This document shows, one piece after another, positions 33,430 through 43,330 of a stretch of DNA of 64,000 bases (within the stretch, counting starts at the first letter, position 1; the number at the start of each line of letters is the position of its first letter). Position numbers and translations under genes: made by a program. The notes under the pieces are model-generated. The model saw nothing but the letters and a program-made list of their open reading frames with translations. It was not told the origin of the DNA and searched no databases. Location: contig WAEK01000014.1 in the NCBI GenBank assembly GCA_011634665.1, positions 1,279,501-1,343,500 on the forward strand, given 5' to 3'. This stretch comes from Mortierella sp. BCC40632. Taxonomy: Eukaryota > Mortierellomycota > Mortierellomycetes > Mortierellales > Mortierellaceae.

Positions 33430-33543
33430 GTAAACAGTGGCAGATTGGCAGACACAAGATAGAGCTTCTCTTTGTAGTGTTTGTTTGGTTAGGCTTAGAG
33501 CTAGTGGCCGAAATCTCACTGTATAAAAAAGGCAAAAAAAAAA
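33430..33543 (+). repeat. LINE 3' tail shared with the SINE family
   Basis: From AACAGTGGCAGA through TAGTGTTTGTTTGG, GTGGCCGA and TGTATAAA to the A-rich end, this aligns with the last ~100 bp of each SINE (for example 23812-23910) with scattered mismatches. Such shared tails let a LINE reverse transcriptase recognise SINE RNA. Confidence 0.85.
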
Positions 33544-33583
33544 ATAGGCTAAAGTCTTCATGATATTCGACTTTGCTAGCCAT

Positions 33584-34009
33584 AGAGAGAGGTCCTTTTT
33601 TTTGGGTTCAAGAAAGCCTGGTGCATTGAGCCATTTGTCCCATTTCTTGAGCCGGCATGGAGCTCAATGAGCAAACAAAAGCCATGCTCATCCTCCCTGG
33701 CGCCCCTCATCTTCACCAGGGCTGATGATCAGCTGATATAGAGCGCATCTGTTTATCAGGTGATTTGGGCACTGTCATTTTAAATGATTAGACTAGCACT
33801 TTACCCGTGGCAGGAAGCCCCGGGATCCGAGTATGACCCAGGGATAATTTCTAGGACTTCGTGGGATCACGGCAATCTTTTTTTCACGAAAAACGGATGA
33901 GAAATGGGCGAGATATAGTTGGAAGAAGTATAGAGTCTACACTGACTATCTCTCCCTTTTCAGAAAAACCCTGCATCAAACCCAACTGGTCTTTTGTGAC
34001 ACCTTGAAC
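33584..34009. other. Helitron core between DIRS A and the tandem repeats
   Basis: No gene seen. The sequence resumes immediately after the DIRS A terminus. A short T-run lies at 33595-33604. Confidence 0.45.
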
Positions 34010-36310
34010 ACTAACCTGTATCCCCTTCTATTTGTCTTTGAATCTTACACTCGTCATAGGCTAGAGCGCCATTTGGATTAAATATTTCCGAATAGAGTTG
34101 AACAACCCCTATCCCCCAGTCTATCACAGTTACCATGCTCGACCTTTCAAGGAGACCATCCCCGCACCAATCACTCTCGTCCACCGCGCTCAAAACTCTC
34201 CCCCAACCGCCTCACGTAAAAAAATTGCTATCACCCCTGCCTCCTCTACAACAATGCAGCTATCCCCTAGCACTTCTTTCCAGCCTCTGACAACGCCGCC
34301 GTCTCTTTTTCTTTTACCTACCCTTTTTCATTCTCAATGTAATTGAAATACTTTTTAATCGCAACTAATTGTCTCAGTTATTAAAAGTCACCCCTAGCCC
34401 CTAGTCCACCACCGCTATCATTTCATTACAGTCCACCCGTCACCGATCTTCCTCGCCTAAAACACCCATTAAATCCTCCACAACCATCTCACGGTCGCGA
34501 TAAAGATATGCATCCTACTCAACCACTGCCACCCCTACATCTTTCCCCTGCCGGACTGCTTTAATCTCCTATCCTTTTCAATTCTCTTCCTCTTTCTATC
34601 TGTTCGCGTACACTCACACTAAGTTGGAATACAAATTATCGCCAATAATATCTCTAAAAATAGTAGACCACCCCTAGCTCCCCCCTCCCCGCCTGCCCAA
34701 GTCCTACCCAAGTTCTATGCCCCTCTCACCGTGGCGATCGTGCCCTTGACCACCATTCCTGTCTTCCACACATTGAATGAATCAATTACTACTACATAGA
34801 GAAGATACACCCTTCACCCCTGCCTCCCCTACCATCCTGCATCTCTCACGCACCACTACCATTTCTTCCCTCATCCTACCGTTTCACATGCACTCGCCAA
34901 TAGATGATTCGCATTTTTTTGCTCGAATAGTTTTCGCATCTTAAAGTGGAACCCCTATCTCAAACCCTAGCAAATCATTACCTCGTCCCCCCATCGCAGC
35001 AATCGAGCCCAAGCCCATCAACTCTGTCCAATACATTAGAACGTCTCAACTACTTACCTCTTGGGAATGATATTCCCTCAACCCCTGTTTTCCCTACCAC
35101 GCCTTATCTCTCCCTAACCACCTCTTTCGAACCACCTTGACCTTTCATCCCATACCCTACTTATTAACTTACACTCGACGCAAGTTGAAGCTTGGTTTGC
35201 ATGAATAATTTCGCAGCTAGATGAAGCACCCCTATCCCCTAGCTCGTCGCTTCAACTACAGTCCACTACTCTCCCCAGTGACTACCCCCCACACACATAC
35301 ATACACACACATCATCACAGTCCTCAACAAACAGAACTTCCTCACAACCACTACAGGTAGAGATTCACTCTCCACCCCTGCCTCACTTTCGCCCTTACTC
35401 CTTTCCCCCACCACCTCCACGCTACCCTCCTCTTCATACCTACTCACTTACGCTCATCGTCAGCTTGAGCGCCGTTTATCACAAACACGCAAACAATTTT
35501 CCAAGAAAGAGATAACAACCCTGCCATAGCACATCACCACTGCTCAATACCCCTAACACCTATTAGTATGAAGTCCTTCTCTTTTAATTGGGCCACTTTT
35601 ACAAAGCTAAAAAGCCAACATACTTGCCTTCATTTTGTTTGTTGACACAAAGGAATGATAATGACCCCTATCCCCTACCCCCAGTCTATCACAGATACCA
35701 TCCCTCGCTGATGTCACTCGTCCACGATCTCTGATCTTCTCCCACCACCTTCTCATTGTTAGTATATTCGCTCCACAGTCATCTCTCCTCCTTCTTTCTT
35801 TCTACCCCCCCCCTCCCCCTACCACACCTTTCCTGTTACCGAAAATGTATTCTCTTCTCAACCTCACTTACACTCATCTCAAGATTGATCGCTGTTTGTC
35901 ATAAATCGTTTTCCAAAACACCTGTCCAAACCCATCCCCCCTCCGTCTCCCCCCTCCCAGCAACACTCACAGTCTCAAGCCCACCATCATACCCGCAACA
36001 GCTGTTCAGTGGGTGAGATATACCACTATTCGATACCACCACCAACTATCACTCATCACCCTGCCTTGTTACACTTCTTCATCTTACGGCTAATCGACCT
36101 ACCCCTGTATGTTTGGGGGCACAAAGTAAACGCATTCCACCCCCCCCTCCTCCCACCCTATTATCCGTCATACCTATCATCGCTGTTTCTGATCACCACC
36201 CATATCCCAACGTCCATACAGCCACTTCTCCAAAGTAGATACGGAAACCCCGCACATCACTCATTCCTTTTGCCCACCACCCCGACCCCTCTTTCCATTC
36301 TGCTTTCTAC
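34010..36310. repeat. Degenerate ~280-bp pyrimidine-rich tandem array
   Basis: The phrase (C)ACCCCTA(T/G)C recurs at about 34108, 34390, 34672, 34950 and 35229, a spacing of 278-282 bp. Each is preceded by a CACTC..AAGTTGA-like segment and an AT-rich block, and followed ~130 bp later by CACCCCTGCCTCC-like sequence. Further, less regular units follow at about 35516, 35665 and 35920. About eight units in all. The plus strand is very poor in G, so long open frames here are artefacts. Confidence 0.75.
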
Positions 36311-36723
36311 CTAACAACATCAATTCATTCGTATCATCTGTTGGAGCGAAGTCTTGAAGGGACATCGGGCAGGTGGAAAAAGAGAATAGGGAAGGAAGAT
36401 ATAAGGCGGGTGGAAGAAATAAGAAGGGAGAGAGTGAAGGAGACGACTGACTGTTCAAATCATTCCCCTGAAATAATTGTGACCAGCAGCCTTTCTCCCC
36501 TCCCCCCTACCCACAAAGGCCGATAACCGACTAATCTTTTTCAAATAAAGAGTGCCAAAGACCCATAAGGCACCAGAAGCAAGATCCCGGTACCCATGGT
36601 CCTACTGGCTCTCAAGGAACCGCCCTCTTTATTTCAAAAAAATTCAAAGGTGACTGGGAAAAAGAAAAAGTGGCTTTCGTAAATCACGACACCGACACTG
36701 AGTTCCTTTAAGTAATAGAGAGA
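36311..36723. other. 5' end region of the Helitron-like element
   Basis: No gene. A purine-rich block (36355-36445) is followed by unique sequence. The element's 5' terminus on the minus strand is TCTCTCTATTACTTAAAG (36723 downward), which fits the TC start expected of Helitrons. Confidence 0.5.
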
Positions 36724-37067
36724 AGTCGGCTCTTTCTGTCCTTTTCCTTTTCGTTGCCCTGGCTCAACTTGCTACTGTGATGGCCAAGGTCTGCCTCTGC
36801 GATGGAGGATATAAACACGATCAGGGAGATACTGCTTATGGATGCCATAAGGGATACTGCTGGTCCCTCTGCCATGGTGCCGGGTGTGCCCTCACTCTCC
36901 AACAGAATGAGTGGTGCTACACTTCGTTGGACCGCTCCCAGAGCTACAACTACATGAAGTGCACCACTGATGCGGATTGCACCAAGCACAACAAGGTCTA
37001 CTGCGGTGGCCCTTGCAGCGTCTCTGCTTTTGGAATTGGCACCCCCGACTTTGACAGATACTGCTAG
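36724..37067 (+). pseudogene. 3' half of second secreted-protein gene, start codon lost
   Basis: Begins inside codon 2 and reads through the whole signal peptide and mature protein to the stop at 37065-37067. It is about 90% identical to the gene at 7470, with all 12 cysteines kept. Substitutions cluster in one loop (YKHDQGDTAYG replacing VHHEQGDRASG). The first in-frame ATG is now 36780, at the end of the signal peptide, so any product would probably not be secreted. The conserved 3' UTR and AATAAA (37138-37143) follow, to about 37190. Its promoter is at 16960-17819. Confidence 0.88.
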
Positions 37068-37190
37068 ATTTCCTTCTCAGAGGATATGGAACTCTCATTC
37101 TCCGAGAAGTAACTACTAGTGACTCTACCCGAAGAGAAATAAAACTCCATTGGTCAATGTATGTGTATGAATTGACACTGCTTGATGCTT

Positions 37191-37500
37191 TGGTGGAGAC
37201 CATCACCTGAAAAATATATTCATTGCACATTTCACTTGCTTCTGACATCAGCTTGCACTGCTTATTTGATGATTAACAGCCCCCTCTGCGGTAGCCCCAT
37301 GCAATGGGCCGTGTGTAGACAGTGTAGTCCACGGGGATAAGGACGGAACAAATAAAAACAGATAAAATAGACAACACAGTATTGTCGATTACAACCCGTT
37401 TGAATTCGCACCGATCAGTCCATAATCACAGCATTAAAAACCAAAAGTTTCTTTATTGGCCTGTCTAGTGTCATACACTTTACTCCTGCACATTGTTCGA
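37191..37500. other. Convergent 3' flanks
   Basis: No gene seen between the split gene's 3' UTR and the convergent ribophorin II gene. Confidence 0.5.
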
Positions 37501-37764
37501 TTACTCAGAGCGCTGCAAACGCCGTTTCTGGATAAAGGAAAGCACAGACTTGCCTGAAGCCAACGTAACAAGCGAAAGAGCACCGAGATATTGAAGAGTT
37601 GGGAACAGAGTAACATGGCTCCAGTACGAGTAGTAGAGTGCCTCAATGCCGACAAGGGAGCCAAAGAAAACAATAGCCAAGATAAGATCCAGAGGGCTGT
37701 TGGCGAGAGACTTAAGAGGTTCGAAGTTGATGCCTAGTTTGCTCCACTGATAGTTGTTGGACGC

Positions 37765-37813
<49 letters not shown>

Positions 37814-38831
37814 TCCATGAGTTAGAATAGTATTCCAGACGAGACTCGAGAAAGGCAATCGACTGTAAGTTGACTCGGTCATATTAAAGAATACATACCA
37901 AAAAGAAAAGAACAGCAAATGGGGTGAGGACCAATCCAGAGAATGTGCCTGAGATAATTCTACTGATCAACTTCTGGTCAGGTCGGAATTGGTGATAAAT
38001 CTCGGGTCTTGCCTTGTATTCGATACGCTTAGGGCGAATGGCGGGGTTTGATTGAGGTCCTTGAACCTCAATAGATCCAAGCTTGTACTTGAAAGGCTCC
38101 TCCAATGCTGGGCCTCCAACCAACAGGGTCATTGAATAAGCTCGAGTGTTGTATCTGAATCGTGGATCAGCTGCTGAGAAATCCTAGAGACGACAAAAAA
38201 AAAAAAAAAAAGAGTTAAAGATGGGCCAGAGTCTGATTGATTTGAAAGCCTGTTGACCAAAAAAAAAAAAAAAAAAAAAAAAAAAGGACGCGTCGTAAAT
38301 ACCAATTCAAAGCGGCCTTTGCCAGACGATTTGACAGAGGCGGCCACCATGATCTCATCGCGATGTTCATCTTGGCTCTCAAAGACCACCATCGCCTGAT
38401 GAGGGCGCTCCTGACTATGGACCTTGAAAGTCAGCTTCAGCGAGTCAGATGACTGTGCAAAGAGACTCTCCACTGTGTTGGGGTATTCCATCCTGTGTTC
38501 ATTCGCCCATTTGTGGTGAGACATGTCGAGTGATTGGATAAGGATCCCAATTTGCAGAGATGCAATAAAATAGAGCAGTGATTAGCGACAAGTCACCACA
38601 GGACAAACGAAATTGGCCTCCATTGCCCATTGATGATGAACATGGCTCATCATGGCCATTGGGCGTGTCCAAAAACAAGCCGAGAGTGTGCACGTACAGA
38701 TGATCTGAGCGCTTGAGGCCCTCTCTTGAATTAACTGACATGTGGATGTCATGCACACCCCAAGGGCTGGCAAGGGCACAAGAGACTGAGGCTAGGAGAA
38801 GCGCGGATGCTAAATATCTGAGTAAAGTCAT
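37501..38831 (-). CDS. SWP1: Oligosaccharyltransferase subunit ribophorin II / Swp1
   Basis: Predicted 284-residue protein. Exons, minus strand: 38831-38698, 38492-38303, 38183-37899 and 37746-37501, all GT-AG. It begins with a signal peptide (MTLLRYLASALLLASVSCALA). A lumenal beta-rich domain follows (HIMSV-like start, LKLTFKVHS). Three C-terminal membrane segments lie at about residues 185-203, 221-244 and 248-272, the middle one ending in EALYYSYW. The chain ends in a basic KRRLQRSE tail. Length matches yeast Swp1. The protein is a non-catalytic subunit of the ER complex that N-glycosylates nascent proteins. Introns 2 and 3 contain long T-runs in the sense strand (37767-37808 is a ~42-nt run just before the last acceptor). 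Confidence 0.9.
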
Positions 38832-38999
38832 CGTGTCGAAGGATTGGCAGAGAACAAACGAGTATCTCAACATTCATCTCATCTTCCATTCAAGATAGCT
38901 CGAGAAATGGAAGGGAAATAAGCAGAATTATGACAGACAATAAACTAATATGGTTCATAGATTATGAGTCTCCACCTGTGTGAGCACCGCATCCATATC
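38832..38999. other. Upstream flank of ribophorin II gene
   Basis: A short presumed promoter region for the minus-strand gene. No clear TATA box was identified. Confidence 0.35.
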
Positions 39000-41450
39000 A
39001 GATGCTGAGGGGTTTTATTAATCTAGTCCAGGTTGGCTGGGGTTCTTGTAGATAGCAGAATAACTGCTGAACGCTGGCAGAACGCCCCAGCAATGACGAT
39101 GTACATTGTCGCATTCTTGCCTCGTCCCCGGATTGTGTGGTGTGTTTCGACAGACGGATAACTCGAGTTGATGCACTCGACCGCCCCGTAGGTTTGACGA
39201 TTAATAACCCTCCGTGCCCGGGTGATTGAGAGCAGACGGGACAGGTCTGGGAGCTCCGACACTCGCTTAAGACTCCCACGACAGCGTACTGCATGTGCTG
39301 CTGTCTCCTCTCTGTCTAGCGTGTCCCTTGATCCGGCTACCAACTCTCGTTCCCCCAGCACCATGGAGAATAACAGGAATCGGTCGGTCAGACCGCTTCT
39401 TGGTCAGTGTTTGTGATATGCACGGTGTCTCCGGCAAATTTTGCACCATTAGACTCAATTTCCGGATACTCAGTGCCAATGCCCTCCTTGGCCGCCACAG
39501 CATGGCGTTGGACGTGTCTCTTCTCTTCAGCTTCCAACCAGGCCCACACCCTTCTCGTCCGAAGTCGCTGATGATGAATATCTTTGAGACTTTGTTTCGA
39601 CTGTTCAAAGGAACTCAACCCGTCCTTGACTTTTCTTCGTACCTTGCAAGCTTTGTCGATCTCGGCCATTGAGTGTGCCAGTCTTTAGCTGCCATTCTCC
39701 GTGACTGTCTGGAGGGCCACTATAACTTTATCATTCTGCTTGAGCTTGTGTTCTCTTTTCCTGGCTATCGTTTATATCCTGGAGACCCCATTGGTATGTG
39801 GCACTGTAATAGTGTGAGCTTGCGGGAACGATATAAATTGCTCCGGCTCACTGTTGTCCTCCTGAAGCAAATGGTGAGGAATTACGTGTGTTTTGATCTC
39901 CTGTACTGTCATGGGGGCAAGCAGCGCTCCTCTTGGAGACACCGAGATCAGTTCCTGCAAAAATAATTCTGTCTTTGGGGAGCTAGGAAATATCGAGTTC
40001 CTCTGTATCATCCTCGACGGGATGGTGAGAGATCGTTGGCGTTGTCAATTGCCTCGAGTCGTCTCGGTCTCTCACTACTCCAATACCACTTGACCAGATC
40101 GCACAATTCCAGAGGTGTCTTTGTTGTCGGGATTCCCGGGGATCTCTCCTCAATGGCTCCACTTTTTCTCGAACTTCTCGTACTCTAACACGTGCCTCTT
40201 GTAGGTTCTTGTTCGACCGCCTGCTGTCTTGATCATTTGACTGTGTATACTGCTGGTACTTGCGTGAACCCTCGATTTCTGTCTGAGGTCAATTTGAAGC
40301 GGATGGAGTTCATTCTCAAGTTTGATAGTGGCTTTATTTGCCTCGCTGAGCTTACTGGTAATATAGTCGTCGCCTTGACCATGTTACAGTAATTCTGATT
40401 CACTCATTGATCTACTTTTACTGGTCCAGGCCTATTTTGTGAGCTTCATAGAGACCGACAATTAGCTGACTCCAGTGACCTAGTTCTGGAGGTATCACTT
40501 CACCCACTACATGAACCGTGTATCGATCGACAAATGTTACCAAGTGTCCAAATCGTAATATGTGCGAGTGACATAAACGTTCAATCTTGTCCATGTCGAA
40601 AAAGGCTGCGAATATGGCTCATTTGTTTCTTGTCATGCTGGGTCCATTGATCAGTGGATGGCCGTTCGCGTCATTTATGTCAAAGTGACTGGGGCTCCTG
40701 GAGCAGAGGGAGTCATAGATCCCTCTAGCATTCAGGAGAAGTGCCCACGTCGAGGATGGTGAGATACATGTTCTCCAGGCTCTCATCCATTTGGTATCAG
40801 GTATCATTCTCGGGTGTGGCGTCCGACTGGATTATCGACTGCGCATCGGAAAGATGTTCGCGGAGTGTGCCAATTGGCCTAGTTTCCTTGTCTTTTAGTT
40901 TTGGCTCCACCCCATTGAGTGTTTTGAACTTGGAGAGAATAAGTTGGACGTGATGGCTCACGGACTCACCTTTGCAGAAATTCTTCAAGTCTTGACACAA
41001 ACTAGCGACTCTCCGGCGCCACTTCCCCAGAGTCGTAGTCTTCTCTTCTTTTGCGAGAGTTATTTTCTCCAAGGACCTTGCTCTAATTCTCGTCTTGTAC
41101 ACTTCTTTGCGAATTGGGGTCAAGTGGAGGAGTAACAGGGTGCGCAAAAGATGATCCAACAATCTCTCATAGGCTGGGTCCAGCTAGATGTTCTGGACAT
41201 ATGTTGCCAATTGCTTGATGTGTACTACGATTGTCGTGGACCCCTCAGGAGGTGCAAACTCTCGGTCCAGTCCAGACTCCTGCTTGATTGTTGACTCGAA
41301 TTCCTCTCAGACAGGGTGTTTGCTTTTCATAATCCTTTGGACTGAATTCAAGTGGAAGTAGAGGTAAGAGAGCTGGACGAACGTGAGCAGGTTGGCAGTA
41401 GCTCGACCGGCTCTTCTCCAGCCATTGCGATCTCAAGTGAGAAGGAGGTG
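39000..41450 (-). pseudogene. Decayed minus-strand coding region, family unknown
   Basis: Minus-strand sequence reads as protein-like text in shifting frames over 2.4 kb. One stretch is IRARSLEKITLAKEEKTTTL with following helical sequence (41120-40800). Another is FFDMDKIERLCHSHILRFGH (about 40590-40540). A third is Lys/Glu-rich helical (KACKVRRKVKDGLSSFEQSK, 39650-39590). Several stops and frameshifts interrupt it. It could be an old transposable element ORF or a dead host gene. No catalytic motif was recognised, so no function is assigned. Confidence 0.35.
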
Positions 41451-43330
41451 CTAGATTCGCCGTTTAGGGAGCAATATGTGTCGCGAGAGGAGACGATGAA
41501 AGTCCCGTTTCGGCATTCTCCATGATCAGTCCTCAGTCACGAAAGCCTTTCAAAGAACGTTTGGTTTTCTCATTTGTTTGAAGACCTCGTGATTCCTGCG
41601 AAGGAGTCGGCAGTCTTCAATCTAGCGTAAGGAGTCTTTATCTTTTGTAACGCGAAAGGGTAATGGTGTAGATTCCATAGTTTATTGAGTGTACAATAAG
41701 GGGGAACGTGAAGTGAGAGTTGAGTGGGATGTGAGAGGAGAAGAGGGGGAAAAAAAATCTTTGACGCGTTCTTTCTTCAGGTGGAGGATAGGGTGGCTTG
41801 TTACAAAAATCTAGAGCAGACAGGCAGCATTTCTCTTTGGGTCTGTGCTCATGCTCCTGCACTTATTGCTTGTTTGGTGGTACGATTCAAGACGCTTTTC
41901 AACAAAGTGATAAGGCTAGACCCCTAGAATAAACCAACCATTCTCAGCGTCCCAGAGTATGGCCTCTTGATTTTAAGAAAAAAGGCGGCTAACCTATCAT
42001 CAGGGATCTCTTTTAAAACCCAAGATTGCTTTATCTGACTTTCGAGGATGCCATGTAGCATTGAGCTGTTTCTGTAGCGGATGAATCAGCCGCATGGAGC
42101 AGGTTGTTGAGCTTTGGATTCAGCTGCGAAGCGGTCAGGTTCAGCACCGTATCTGTCTAATACGTGAAATCGGTTGCCAGTTGCAAGAACGAAACAGTCT
42201 CGCGGACGGTGCTGACCACTTGATCGCTGAGTAATATCCTGCCAATCTCTAAAGCATTGTCCCGCATGATGTCGCTTCAATGATTTTAGGGACTCTTGAG
42301 GTCATTTCGGATTCGAATTACTTCGTGTATTATTAATAACCCTTACTCTAGGTAATTGAGATATTTTTATCTCTGTCAACAGATAAAAAAGAAAGAGATA
42401 GTGATGAAGATTCTGTTACCGTCCTAGGTAGCTTTCTGCCGCGCCATGATCATTAGTTCCCTTCGCCACTCAAGACAGCCAGACCATCTCAGGGCACTCT
42501 ACTACCATGTTTGGAACATTCTGTATAACCGAGTTTCTAGTGCAAGCGCAATTGGGCCACCTAATTTTGGTCATGAGTGGGCGAGGGGATGGTGTTGTAT
42601 GAGACTGGCTCAAACTAGTCCCCTATCGCAAGGCTGACACCAGGGGATGCTTCTTCTATCATTTCTGAGCATGACCTTTACGATTAGGGTGCTCAGGTGT
42701 CTCCGATGTACTACAGTCGCGGGATTAGATGTCGCCTGCTATCACAGGCTCATCTAATCCCGCAAGTGTAGGGTATCCTTACATGGAACTCTGAAGAAAG
42801 GATTTAGTAGTCCACATTTGTTCTTGAAAATGTCCGAAGTGACCGGATTGACGACTGCTCCTTCGGTAGAAATGTGTTTCAACAGAGCTGTCTCAATCAA
42901 GTCCTGTTCGAAAGGAGGCAGATTCTTCGTACTCCCAATGGCGACCTCACCATGAGCTATTTAGTATCTTGATTTCTGTGAGGTAGAACGGATACCATCT
43001 TCGACTGGATCCGACAGCTGAATTCCTCGGACCAAATGATGACATTTACGGAACTCTTGGGAGACATCATACAATTCAGTGTTGGTTGGCGACATTGATT
43101 AATCATGCTGCCTCCAGATTTCTTGAAACTTTTCTTCGGAATTCGCCTTAACCTAGCACTAGAAGTTTATATCCGAGATGGCAATGAAAAGTGCCTCAGA
43201 ATGCTGCCCTTGCGGATCTTCAGTATTGAGATATTATCTTGGCACCTTTGATATGAAGAGGCGTCATGGCACTCTTCGGGTGACGGAAGGCAACCTATCT
43301 CGATGGCCTTATACAGCTGGGCCTGTTTGA
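41451..43330. other. Intergenic, no gene seen
   Basis: Only short open frames without family features. A near-palindromic block with GCGGGATTAGATG and CATCTAATCCCGC lies at about 42718-42765: a 13-bp inverted repeat around a 20-nt spacer, possibly a hairpin. Confidence 0.4.

Larger units (their letters stand above)
25244..33543 (+). mobile_element. RNase H-bearing LINE, full length but broken
   Basis: An 8.3-kb element flanked by the 15-bp duplication ATAGGCTAAAGTCTT (25229-25243 and 33544-33558), ending in a short A-rich tail. Gene order is ORF1 with two RRM-like segments and a CCHC knuckle, a short acidic ORF, endonuclease, RT, RNase H and a terminal zinc motif. This is the layout of I/Tad1-group LINEs. 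A 709-bp solo LTR sits inside the endonuclease. The 5' end appears complete because the start abuts the target duplication and a short leader precedes ORF1. Confidence 0.88.
19425..33583 (+). mobile_element. DIRS retrotransposon copy A, interrupted in its right terminus
   Basis: The body spans 19425-23613, with the last 25 bp at 33559-33583; five SINEs and a LINE fill the gap. Uninterrupted length is about 4.2 kb. It shows DIRS architecture: a left terminal repeat (19425-19541), gag, RT-RNase H, tyrosine recombinase, an internal complementary region (23327-23420) and an inverted right terminal repeat (about 23487-23613 plus the 33559 fragment). DIRS elements replicate through RT and integrate through a tyrosine recombinase without target duplication. 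Copy B at 51196-60629 is nearly identical in sequence and opposite in orientation. Confidence 0.85.
17824..36723 (-). mobile_element. Helitron-like element, enlarged by nested insertions
   Basis: These 18.9 kb separate the two halves of a secreted-protein gene with no base lost and no target duplication: the halves join to give the same GATGA/AGTCGG seen in the intact copy at 7465-7475. On the minus strand the element starts with TC (TCTCTCTATTACTT) and ends with a hairpin (17835-17852), 11 nt and TTAG, then host T. Known Helitrons start with TC, end in a CTRR-like tetranucleotide after a hairpin and make no duplication; fungal Helitron2/Helentron types are reported at T|T sites, as here. The junction is ambiguous by 2 bp. 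Removing the nested SINE, DIRS, SINE pile and LINE leaves about 4.4 kb without a Rep or helicase gene, so it is non-autonomous. Confidence 0.65.

Noticed and set aside
34090..36530. Several plus-strand open frames of 60-100 codons
   Set aside because: They arise from lack of G and of stop codons in a pyrimidine-rich tandem repeat; Pro/Ser/Thr-rich without domain features.
42718..42765. Inverted repeat around GCGGGATTAGATG as a transposon end or regulatory site
   Set aside because: An isolated 13-bp palindromic pair with no associated target duplication or coding sequence; noted only as a possible hairpin.
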